From Thiomonas sp. (GTDB lineage Bacteria; Pseudomonadota; Gammaproteobacteria; Burkholderiales; Burkholderiaceae_C), in the NCBI GenBank assembly GCA_028706735.1, contig JAQTVS010000079.1, positions 1 to 9,887 on the forward strand: a stretch of DNA of 9,887 nt, read 5' to 3'. This document shows positions 1-7,381 of the stretch, in pieces; position 1 is the first letter of the stretch, and each line of letters begins with the position of its first letter. Both the position numbers and the translations under genes were made by a program. The notes beneath the pieces were generated by a model, which worked only from the letters and a program-made list of their open reading frames with translations, was not told where the DNA came from and made no database searches.

Positions 1-114
1 TTGCTTCGAAGCACAGGAGCAATTTTTAGCCGGCGTGACCGTCGCGGCGCATGGCACACGCGTCGAACGTAGCGACTAGTGCGCTGTAAATCTGCATCTA
101 TAAACCATAAACGG

Positions 115-160
115 CCGCTGCTCGGCCTTATGCAAAGCTTTGCATAAGGCCGAGAAGCGG
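115..160. repeat. Long palindrome (34-bp perfect core, 46-bp near-perfect dyad)
   Basis: Positions 121-154 are a perfect palindrome with no loop. The left arm is CTCGGCCTTATGCAAAG and the centre is AAGCTT at 135-140. After a single g/a mismatch (120/155) the dyad continues with CCGCT (115-119) against AGCGG (156-160). No T-tract follows on either strand, so it is not a typical intrinsic terminator. It could form a cruciform, act as an RNA hairpin, be a large dimer-protein site, or be the tip of a mobile element. The sequence alone does not decide between these. Confidence 0.9.
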
Positions 161-342
161 GCCTTTGACAGAAACACTCAAGTTAGAAACAGCCAAGCAG
201 TTGAACGATTGCCAAATAAGCAGGCCCCCGGAGTAGCCTGAGCTCCGCTTGTATCAACACACTACGAATTTCCAATCATTGGCCGTCTCAACACTGCCTT
301 ACTGACATACCGCTTGTTTTGGTGTTCAGCGCGTATGAAATC

Positions 343-410
343 TTTTCACTATCTGTGTCAGTAATTTTTCACTTACCTGGCACATTTTTCATTTTCTGTG
401 TCATTCGACA
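343..410 (-). repeat. Three tandem ~20-bp direct repeats, IS21-like terminus
   Basis: On the plus strand three related units occur at 343-360, 365-384 and 385-403. Each begins TTTTTCA or TTTTCA and ends TGTGTCA or a near match (GGCACA in the middle unit), with a period of about 20-22 bp. They are followed by TTCGACA, ending in CA at 410. Read on the minus strand the block starts TGTCGAATGACACAG and continues with repeated TGACACAG-type units each followed by GTGAAAA-like sequence. Multiple internal repeats next to a TG...CA terminus are typical of IS21-family ends, where they bind transposase. No istA or istB gene is visible in the window, so this would be only an element end or a remnant. 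Alternatively the units may bind another protein. Confidence 0.6.
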
Positions 411-420
411 CCCTGCAAAC

Positions 421-2913
<2,493 letters not shown>

Positions 2914-2923
2914 TCAAAGCAGG

Positions 2924-2943
2924 TTCCGTGTAAATAAACGGAA
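2924..2943 (-). promoter_or_regulatory. Small inverted repeat in the dnaN-gyrB spacer
   Basis: TTCCGT (2924-2929) pairs perfectly with ACGGAA (2938-2943) across an 8-nt AT-rich loop, about 20 bp upstream of the gyrB start. On the minus strand no T-run follows, so it does not look like a terminator. It may be an operator, an mRNA structure affecting gyrB expression, or chance. I see no clear promoter elements beside it. Confidence 0.3.
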
Positions 2944-2979
2944 ATAAAAGCAAAAGCGTGTGGTTGATGTTTTTGCAGC

Positions 2980-4095
2980 TCAGATCCGCATGGGCATGAC
3001 CACGTACTTGAAGTTGGGTTCATCGGGCATGGTGAACAGCGCGCTGCTGTTGCCGTCCAGCAATTCCAGGCGCACTTGTTCGGTGGGCATATTGGCCAGC
3101 GCGTCGATGAGATACGCAATGTTGAAGCCGATTTCGATGGAATCGCCACCATAATCGACGTCGATCTCTTCCTGCGCTTCCTCCTGCTCGGCGTTGATGG
3201 AGGTGAGCCGCAGCAGCCCGGGTTCGAGGTTGACGCGCACACCCTTGAACTTGTCGTTGGTCAGAATGGCCACGCGCTGCAGGGCCGCCTGCAACGTGCT
3301 GCGCTCGACCAGCAGCAGATTGCGGTGACCCTTGGGCACCACGCGCTGATAGTCGGGAAACTTGCCTTCGATGAGCTTGCTGGTGAACTCCAGGTTGTCC
3401 AGACTCAACCGGGCCTGGTTGCTGGCGAGGGCGATATCGATCATCGCGCCGTCGTCGTCAACGAGCAGGCGGGAGAGTTCGAGCACGGTTTTGCGCGGCA
3501 GGATGATTTCGCGGCGTTCTACGGCCGTTTCGAGCGAGGCAGTCGCCAGGGTCATGCGGTGCCCGTCGGTGGCCACCAGGTGCATCTGGTGGCCTTCCGC
3601 GACCCACAACATGCCGTTGAGGTAGTAGCGGATGTCATGCTGCGCCATGGCGAAATGTGTCAGGCCGAGCAGACGCTTGAGCAGTTTTTGCGGCAGGCGC
3701 AATACCTGATCGCTGAAATCGCTCGCGGAACGCACAAGCGGGAAATCTTCTGCCGGCAGCGTTTGCAAACTGAAACGGCTTTTCCCGGCACGCACGGTCA
3801 TCTTGCCTTCGGCCCATTCCAGCGTCACGGTTCCAGCAGCAGCGGCACGCAGGATGTCGAGCAGCTTGCGCATATTGACCGTGATGGCGGCATCTTCCGC
3901 ACCAGTCTGGACCGCCTCTCCCGCCTGCAGACGAATCTGCACCTCCATATCGCTGGTGATGAACTGCGTGCCTTGGGCGTTGTGCTGAATCAACACATTG
4001 GCGAGGATTGGCAATGTCTGACGGCGTTCGACAATGCCAGCGCCCTGCCCAAGCAGCTTGAGCAATTCATCACGGGACGAGGTCAATCTGTTCAT
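2980..4095 (-). CDS. dnaN: DNA polymerase III beta subunit (sliding clamp)
   Basis: The beta clamp is a ring-shaped homodimer that tethers DNA polymerase III to its template. It also recruits partner proteins such as Hda, MutS and DNA ligase through its hydrophobic cleft. The product is 371 residues with the usual three-domain repeat (E. coli 366). Recognisable features are LPILANVL at 28-35, ATDGHR at 175-180, GKFPDYQRVVP at 244-254 and the clamp-typical C-terminus VVMPMRI, whose methionines line the partner-binding cleft. The open frame extends 22 codons further upstream, but I chose the ATG at 4095. The protein there begins MNRLTSSRDELLKLL like the family, and AAGGAAAAGAAAGA lies just upstream. 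The frame upstream of that ATG overlaps the AT-rich origin-like DNA. It lies between dnaA and gyrB in the same direction. Confidence 0.97.
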   Translation of the reverse strand: MNRLTSSRDELLKLLGQGAGIVERRQTLPILANVLIQHNAQGTQFITSDMEVQIRLQAGEAVQTGAEDAAITVNMRKLLDILRAAAAGTVTLEWAEGKMTVRAGKSRFSLQTLPAEDFPLVRSASDFSDQVLRLPQKLLKRLLGLTHFAMAQHDIRYYLNGMLWVAEGHQMHLVATDGHRMTLATASLETAVERREIILPRKTVLELSRLLVDDDGAMIDIALASNQARLSLDNLEFTSKLIEGKFPDYQRVVPKGHRNLLLVERSTLQAALQRVAILTNDKFKGVRVNLEPGLLRLTSINAEQEEAQEEIDVDYGGDSIEIGFNIAYLIDALANMPTEQVRLELLDGNSSALFTMPDEPNFKYVVMPMRI

Positions 4096-4118
4096 TCTTT
4101 CTTTTCCTTTATTCAGAA

Positions 4119-4147
4119 TAGAAGTGATAGTAAGGGGTGGCCTGCTC
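4119..4147 (+). promoter_or_regulatory. DnaA-trio-like triplets and GC-rich linker
   Basis: On the plus strand positions 4119-4133 read TAG-AAG-TGA-TAG-TAA. Four of the five triplets fit the DnaA-trio pattern [T/A]A[G/A]. A GC-rich linker, GGGGTGGCCTGCTC (4134-4147), separates them from the perfect DnaA box beginning at 4148. In bacterial origins DnaA is thought to nucleate at the box and extend along single-stranded trios to open the duplex. The match is seen directly; the role is inferred. Confidence 0.45.
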
Positions 4148-4156
4148 TGTGGATAA
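4148..4156 (-). promoter_or_regulatory. Perfect DnaA box (TTATCCACA)
   Basis: The plus strand reads TGTGGATAA, an exact match on the minus strand to the high-affinity DnaA consensus TTATCCACA. It sits next to the trio-like triplets and AT-rich DNA in the dnaA-dnaN spacer, in the position of an R1-type box. Confidence 0.85.
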
Positions 4157-4201
4157 GACAAAAAGCGCTGAAAGCATGCGGGCTGGAAAGCAATTCAGGT
4201 C

Positions 4202-4210
4202 TGTGGAAAA
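4202..4210 (-). promoter_or_regulatory. DnaA box variant (TTTTCCACA)
   Basis: The plus strand reads TGTGGAAAA. This fits the relaxed consensus TTWTNCACA with the same orientation as the perfect box 54 bp away. Confidence 0.6.
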
Positions 4211-4217
4211 GTGGCCA

Positions 4218-4226
4218 TGTGAAAAA
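4218..4226 (-). promoter_or_regulatory. DnaA box variant (TTTTTCACA)
   Basis: The plus strand reads TGTGAAAAA, which fits the relaxed consensus TTWTNCACA. It starts 16 bp from the preceding box and has the same orientation, so the pair may support cooperative DnaA binding. Confidence 0.5.
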
Positions 4227-4338
4227 GGATGGTTTGGAACAACTTGCGCGTTGATCGATGAAACGCCGACTTGTCCAGAAACTCTCCACATGCTGCGCAA
4301 CGACTTGTTCTTTTTTTTTGAGCTAAGCCAGGAGGCGC

Positions 4339-5775
4339 TCAAGCCTTCAAGGTCTGCTCCAGGACGTGGAGTTGCTGGTTGAGTTCCTGCAGCTTGGTGC
4401 GCTCCAGGCCGATTTTTCTCACGGCATGAAGCACTGTGGTGTGATCGCGCCCGCCAAAGAGTTCGCCGATCTCCGGCAGGCTTTTATGGGTGAGTTCCTT
4501 GGCCAGATACATGGCGATCTGACGGGGGCGCGCAATGCTGGCCGGGCGCTTTTTGGAATACATGTCCGCGACCTTGATTTTGTAGAAGTCGGCCACGGTT
4601 TTCTGGATGTTCTCCACCGAGACCTGCCGGTTCTGCAGAGAGAGCAAATCCTTGAGCGCTTCCTTGGCCAGGCTAATCGACACGTCCTGTCCGCTGAACC
4701 GGGCGTAGGCCAGAATCTTGCGCAGTGCGCCTTCGAGTTCGCGCACGTTCGAGCGCACGTTCTTCGCAACAAAAAACGCCACTTCTTCCGGCAGATTCAT
4801 CAGCTCGACATCGGCCTTGCGCAGCAGAATGGCCACCCGCATTTCCAGTTCTGGCGGCTCGATTGCGACAGTCAGGCCGGAGTCGAAGCGGGAGACCAGG
4901 CGCTGGTCCATCTCCCGCAATTCCTTGGGATAGGTATCGCTGGTGAGGATGATTTGCGAGCGCTTGGTGATCAGCGCTTCGAAGGCGTAGAAGAACTCTT
5001 CCTGCGTTTTATCTTTACCGGCAAAGAACTGCACATCATCGATCAGCAACAAGTCGAGCGAGTGGTAGTAGCGCTTGAATTCCTCGAACGCCTTGCGCTG
5101 GTAAGCGCGCACCACCTCGCTGACGAACTGTTCAGCTTGCAGGTAGCGGATGCGCGCGCCGGGTTGCTGAGCGAGCAAGGCATTGCCGACCGCGTGCATC
5201 AAGTGGGTTTTGCCCAGGCCGACGCCGCCGTAAATGAACAAGGGGTTGTAGGAGCGCCCGGGGTTTTCCGCCACTTGAATGGCCGCGGCGCGGGCGAGTT
5301 GATTGGCCTTGCCGGTGACCAGGGTTTCAAAGCTGAGCATGGGGTTGAGCCGCGAACGCTCCAGCGCATCGGCTTCCATCGACTCTTTTGCCGCCTGCAT
5401 GTGGTGTGCGTTTTGCGAGTCAGAAGCCCCACTGGGTTTGCCGTCGGCTGATGTGGTGCGCGCGCCGTCATGGGCTGGCTGAATGCCTTGTCCATTGCTG
5501 TGATGCACCGCGGCGCGGGCCGGTGCTTTTTGCACAATGAAATCGACCTGAACCGGATGTCCCACGATGGTGCTGAGGGATTCCGTGATGCGGGCCGCGT
5601 ATTGCGAGCGCAACCAATCGAGTTTGAAGCGATTGGGGACGTGGAGAATGGCCGTGCTGCCATCCTCGCTCCAGAGCGGAGCGGACAAGGGTTTGATCCA
5701 CGCAGCAAATTGTTGATCGGGAATGACAGTCGCCAGTTGGGCGCAGCATTGCTGCCAGGAATGTTCGTGAGTCAT
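4339..5775 (-). CDS. dnaA: Chromosomal replication initiator protein DnaA
   Basis: DnaA is an AAA+ ATPase that binds 9-mer boxes at oriC, unwinds the duplex and loads the DnaB helicase. The product is 478 residues (E. coli 467). Domain I, about 1-80, is the DnaB/DiaA-type interaction domain and contains W7 and FAAWIKPL at 23-30. A variable, low-complexity domain II spans about 85-140. Domain III has Walker A GGVGLGKT at 183-190, Walker [10 protein letters not shown] at 242-250, sensor I ILTSD at 276-280, the arginine-finger box SRFDSGL at 295-301 and the box NVRELEGAL at 343-351. Domain IV has the helix-turn-helix signature [15 protein letters not shown] at 441-455. The frame is open for 41 more codons upstream. 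I chose the ATG at 5775 because [10 protein letters not shown] begins a typical domain I. No clear ribosome-binding site precedes it. DnaA boxes on both sides of the gene suggest autoregulation. Confidence 0.97.
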   Translation of the reverse strand: MTHEHSWQQCCAQLATVIPDQQFAAWIKPLSAPLWSEDGSTAILHVPNRFKLDWLRSQYAARITESLSTIVGHPVQVDFIVQKAPARAAVHHSNGQGIQPAHDGARTTSADGKPSGASDSQNAHHMQAAKESMEADALERSRLNPMLSFETLVTGKANQLARAAAIQVAENPGRSYNPLFIYGGVGLGKTHLMHAVGNALLAQQPGARIRYLQAEQFVSEVVRAYQRKAFEEFKRYYHSLDLLLIDDVQFFAGKDKTQEEFFYAFEALITKRSQIILTSDTYPKELREMDQRLVSRFDSGLTVAIEPPELEMRVAILLRKADVELMNLPEEVAFFVAKNVRSNVRELEGALRKILAYARFSGQDVSISLAKEALKDLLSLQNRQVSVENIQKTVADFYKIKVADMYSKKRPASIARPRQIAMYLAKELTHKSLPEIGELFGGRDHTTVLHAVRKIGLERTKLQELNQQLHVLEQTLKA

Positions 5776-5873
5776 GCAGGGAGCTGGGTGACGAAAGGGG
5801 ACCGGGATGAACGGGGAGGCTAGACAACTCTGGCTCGGCAACGCTTGGTCAGTTTTTTTGCCTGGTTGATTGT

Positions 5874-5892
5874 TTTTTGCGCAGTGCAAAAA
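5874..5892. repeat. Inverted repeat TTTTTGC-N5-GCAAAAA, copy 1
   Basis: TTTTTGC (5874-5880) and GCAAAAA (5886-5892) form a perfect 7-bp dyad around GCAGT. The same arms recur at 5967-5984. An extra unpaired half-site TTTTTGC occurs at 5855-5861. It could be an operator or an origin-binding protein site in the dnaA upstream region. Confidence 0.75.
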
Positions 5893-5943
5893 CGCCATGT
5901 CAGCGTGTTGACCGGAAGGGGCAGTTTAACTCCGCAGCCCAAG

Positions 5944-5952
5944 TTATCCACA
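5944..5952 (+). promoter_or_regulatory. Perfect DnaA box (TTATCCACA)
   Basis: This is an exact consensus match on the plus strand, 169 bp upstream of the dnaA start. It lies between the two TTTTTGC/GCAAAAA dyads. It is a likely DnaA binding site for origin function or for autoregulation of dnaA. Confidence 0.85.
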
Positions 5953-5966
5953 GTCCGGGCCGTCAT

Positions 5967-5984
5967 TTTTTGCCGACGCAAAAA
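5967..5984. repeat. Inverted repeat TTTTTGC-N4-GCAAAAA, copy 2
   Basis: TTTTTGC (5967-5973) and GCAAAAA (5978-5984) form a perfect 7-bp dyad around CGAC. The arms are identical to copy 1, which begins 93 bp away; that is close to nine helical turns. The loop differs in sequence and length, so the conserved part is the pair of arms rather than a simple duplication. Confidence 0.75.
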
Positions 5985-6058
5985 CAACGCCTGGGCGCGC
6001 GGAAACCGAAAAAAGATCGCATTGCTCTGCGGTTGCCGAGAAGTCATCCGGTCAAAAA

Positions 6059-6087
6059 TTGACAAAGAGAGCAATCGTTAGTCCAAT
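6059..6087 (+). promoter_or_regulatory. Candidate sigma70-type promoter for rpmH
   Basis: A perfect -35 hexamer TTGACA (6059-6064) is followed by a 17-bp spacer and TCCAAT (6082-6087), a 4/6 match to TATAAT. Transcription would start near 6094, giving a leader of about 150 nt before rpmH. It is the best plus-strand promoter-like pair I found in the spacer. The weak -10 keeps confidence low. Confidence 0.4.
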
Positions 6088-6127
6088 AGAGAGCTTTTTT
6101 TGAAAATCACGAATGCGCAGGGCTGGG

Positions 6128-6161
6128 GAAATTTGAGCAAAATCAGAGAGTGCCAAATTTC
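6128..6161 (+). repeat. Inverted repeat GAAATTTG/CAAATTTC in the rpmH leader
   Basis: GAAATTTG (6128-6135) is the exact reverse complement of CAAATTTC (6154-6161), with 18 nt between. It would lie in the leader RNA if the promoter at 6059 is used. The stem is AT-rich and weak; the role is unknown. Confidence 0.4.
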
Positions 6162-6196
6162 AAAGTCGTCCACAAAAGTGGTTTGAACTGAATTTT

Positions 6197-6229
6197 TTCT
6201 GGATTTTATTCATTTAATCCAGAATTTTT
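6197..6229 (+). promoter_or_regulatory. Terminator-like hairpin just upstream of rpmH
   Basis: TTCTGGATT (6197-6205) and AATCCAGAA (6216-6224) form a perfect 9-bp stem with a 10-nt loop, followed directly by five T's (6225-6229). The structure ends only 15 bp before the rpmH ATG. As RNA it resembles a weak intrinsic terminator or attenuator placed before the ribosome-binding site. As DNA it could be an operator dyad. The stem is AT-rich, so efficient termination is uncertain. Confidence 0.5.
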
Positions 6230-6244
6230 AATTAAGGTGAGATC

Positions 6245-6379
6245 ATGAAACGTACTTATCAACCTTCTAAGACCCGTCGCCAGCGCACGCATGGTTTTCT
6301 GGTGCGCATGAAGACGCGTGGTGGTCGTGCGGTCATCAACGCACGCCGTGCCAAGGGTCGCAAGCGTCTGGCAGTCTGA
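6245..6379 (+). CDS. rpmH: 50S ribosomal protein L34
   Basis: L34 is a small, very basic protein of the large ribosomal subunit. This gene is too short for most ORF cut-offs. The 44-residue product matches the family in length (E. coli 46) and sequence. It begins [18 protein letters not shown], has the central [19 protein letters not shown] and ends KRLAV. The ATG at 6245 has a good ribosome-binding site, AAGGTGA, 4 bp upstream. It is first in a plus-strand cluster with rnpA, yidD, yidC and mnmE, and is divergent from dnaA. A hairpin with a T-run lies just before the ribosome-binding site and may modulate expression. The short direct repeat CTGACGCTGACGCTGACA lies in the following 55-bp spacer, at 6386-6403. 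Confidence 0.98.
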   Translation: MKRTYQPSKTRRQRTHGFLVRMKTRGGRAVINARRAKGRKRLAV

Positions 6380-6434
6380 GGTTTTCTGACGCTGACGCTG
6401 ACACGTTGCGCCTCGTGGGTTTCAGATTTCCGGC

Positions 6435-6929
6435 ATGTCGCTGGCCCGGCGTGATGATGCAGCGGCCCAGGACGTCATGGCGGATCAGCGCGCCGAGCGC
6501 CCAAACTCCTTGAAAGTCGACATGTTGCGGCAACCCGAAGCGTTTGCCGCGTGTTTTGCTGCGCGCTACGCGCAACAGGCAGAATTTCGACTGCATTACC
6601 GGGCTGCACCTGTCGAATTGAGCGCGCAGTCATCTGGCGCCAGACAGTGCTGGCTGGGTTTAGTCATTCCGAAAAAGTTTTGCAAGCCGGCGGTGCGGCG
6701 CAACCTGATCAAACGGGTGATGCGGCAGGCGCTGCGCGAATTGTGTCTGCCCACGGCTGCGGACTTGCAGGCGCCCGTGCTGATGCTGCGCCTGACGCGC
6801 AAGCTGCCAGCAGAGTTTCGCAGCGCCCGTTCCCCGGCTTTGCTGGCTTATGTGCAGCAGGCGGTGAACGCTTTGCTCAAGTCCTGGATCGAACGCACTG
6901 TCGTCGTGTCGGAACAAGGCCTTGCATGA
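6435..6929 (+). CDS. rnpA: Ribonuclease P protein component
   Basis: RnpA is the protein cofactor of the RNase P ribozyme, which removes the 5' leader of tRNA precursors. The family signature is clear: KPAVRRNLIKRVMRQALRE at about residues 84-102, containing the RNLIKR core that contacts RNA. LGLVIPKKF precedes it at about 74-82. The frame gives 164 residues against about 119 in E. coli, with the excess mostly at the N-terminus. The start is uncertain. I give the outermost ATG (6435), which has no clear ribosome-binding site. The ATG at 6477 (150 residues) has AGGA just upstream and may be the true start, and 6522 is also possible. The gene lies 55 bp after rpmH, and its stop overlaps the yidD start by 4 bp (ATGA), which implies translational coupling. 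Confidence 0.93.
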   Translation: MSLARRDDAAAQDVMADQRAERPNSLKVDMLRQPEAFAACFAARYAQQAEFRLHYRAAPVELSAQSSGARQCWLGLVIPKKFCKPAVRRNLIKRVMRQALRELCLPTAADLQAPVLMLRLTRKLPAEFRSARSPALLAYVQQAVNALLKSWIERTVVVSEQGLA

Positions 6930-7339
6930 AGCATTTGTTGATCGGTCTGGTGCGTGTGTACCGCTTATTGCTCAGTCCCTGGGTGGGCGGGCAATGCCGG
7001 TTCTATCCCACTTGCTCGGCCTACACCATTGAGGCGCTCGACAAACACGGCGCTGCTGCTGGCAGTTATCTCGGTGCGGTGCGCATTCTGCGCTGCCAGC
7101 CCTGGTGCCAAGGGGGCCACGAGCCTGTTCCTTCGCAGTTCACCTGGGCGCCGTGGCGTCATCGCCCGAGCGAGATGGACGGCATCAGCCCTGCGGACGA
7201 TGGTGGCGCAGAGGCGCAGTCACCCCAGCCCATGCACAATAGCGCGTCTTTGCCAGAGGACGCGGCGCTGCACGGTGTGGCCGAGCCCAACGCTGCGGCG
7301 CTGAAGTCTCCGGCTTCAATCCTCTCTTCCAAGCCCTGA
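6926..7339 (+). CDS. yidD: Membrane protein insertion efficiency factor YidD
   Basis: YidD is a small inner-membrane-associated protein that assists membrane protein insertion together with YidC. An amphipathic N-terminal segment, MKHLLIGLVRVYRLLLSPW, is followed by the family core. That core has CRFYPTCSAY at 24-33, HG at 41-42 and RILRCQPW at 53-60, including the conserved cysteines C24, C30 and C57. The product is 137 residues, while the family is usually about 70-90. Residues from about 71 onward are a Pro/Ala/Ser-rich tail with no motif I recognise. The ATG at 6926 overlaps the rnpA stop (ATGA). A weak AAGG lies upstream. yidC starts 42 bp downstream, the usual neighbour. Confidence 0.95.
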   Translation: MKHLLIGLVRVYRLLLSPWVGGQCRFYPTCSAYTIEALDKHGAAAGSYLGAVRILRCQPWCQGGHEPVPSQFTWAPWRHRPSEMDGISPADDGGAEAQSPQPMHNSASLPEDAALHGVAEPNAAALKSPASILSSKP

Positions 7340-7381
7340 GTCTCCCGGGCGCTTCTGCTTCACTACAAACAGGATTTGCGT

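Larger units (their letters stand above)
1..420. other. Gene-poor stretch downstream of gyrB
   Basis: No complete gene is convincing here. The base composition is visibly more AT-rich than the neighbouring genes, and the stretch holds the palindrome and the tandem repeats listed separately. One plus-strand frame is open from the window edge to a TAG at 77-79 (25 codons, beginning CFEAQEQFLAGV). It could be the tail of a gene lying to the left, but the opposite strand is also open there, so I do not call a CDS. A longer plus-strand open frame starting near 319 runs antisense through gyrB and is a shadow of it. From about 161 to 340 I see only short, weak dyads such as CGGAG/CTCCG near 219-238. 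Confidence 0.6.
4096..4338. other. oriC: Candidate origin of replication, dnaN-proximal part
   Basis: This 243-bp non-coding spacer between dnaA and dnaN carries three DnaA boxes in one orientation (4148, 4202, 4218). A weaker CTCTCCACA lies at 4282-4290. An AT-rich stretch runs from about 4091 to 4133, and an uninterrupted T9 run sits at 4311-4319. The end nearest dnaN has the order AT-rich stretch, triplet repeats, GC-rich linker, DnaA box, which matches the basal unwinding layout described for bacterial origins. The E. coli DUE and R1 box have the same relative orientation. No exact 13-mers or clear IHF site were found. The spacer must also contain the dnaN promoter if dnaN is not solely transcribed from dnaA; I could not pick one out. 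Confidence 0.6.
5776..6244. other. dnaA-rpmH divergent spacer, possible second origin part
   Basis: This 469-bp spacer separates the divergent dnaA and rpmH genes, the classic origin position in many bacteria. It holds one perfect DnaA box (5944-5952) and a poor TCGTCCACA at 6166-6174. Two copies of a TTTTTGC/GCAAAAA dyad flank the good box. The DNA becomes markedly AT-rich from about 6040 to 6240, nearest rpmH. With only one good box it is a weaker origin candidate by box count than the dnaA-dnaN spacer. It may serve as a DnaA-autoregulated promoter region for dnaA, as one half of a split origin, or both. I could not identify a convincing dnaA promoter in it. Confidence 0.55.

Noticed and set aside
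398..411. GTGTC-ATTC-GACAC as the gyrB terminator
   Set aside because: The 5-bp stem is short, no T-run follows on the minus strand, and it overlaps the last repeat unit and the presumed element tip.
3076..4254. 392-codon plus-strand open frame opposite dnaN
   Set aside because: It is antisense to most of dnaN and runs into the origin-like spacer; no family resemblance.
4236..4262. IHF site around the GATCGATG sequence in the dnaA-dnaN spacer
   Set aside because: Neither strand fits WATCAANNNNTTR; the TTR part fails.
4311..4319. T9 run as a dnaA terminator
   Set aside because: The T-run is on the plus strand; the dnaA transcript would carry A's here, and no strong stem precedes it in either direction.
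6166..6174. TCGTCCACA as an additional DnaA box
   Set aside because: It differs from TTATCCACA at two positions in the conserved 5' half and does not fit TTWTNCACA.
6551..6925. Upstream in-frame extension of yidD through rnpA
   Set aside because: The frame is open but overlaps rnpA in another frame; the YidD family begins at the ATG at 6926, coupled to the rnpA stop.
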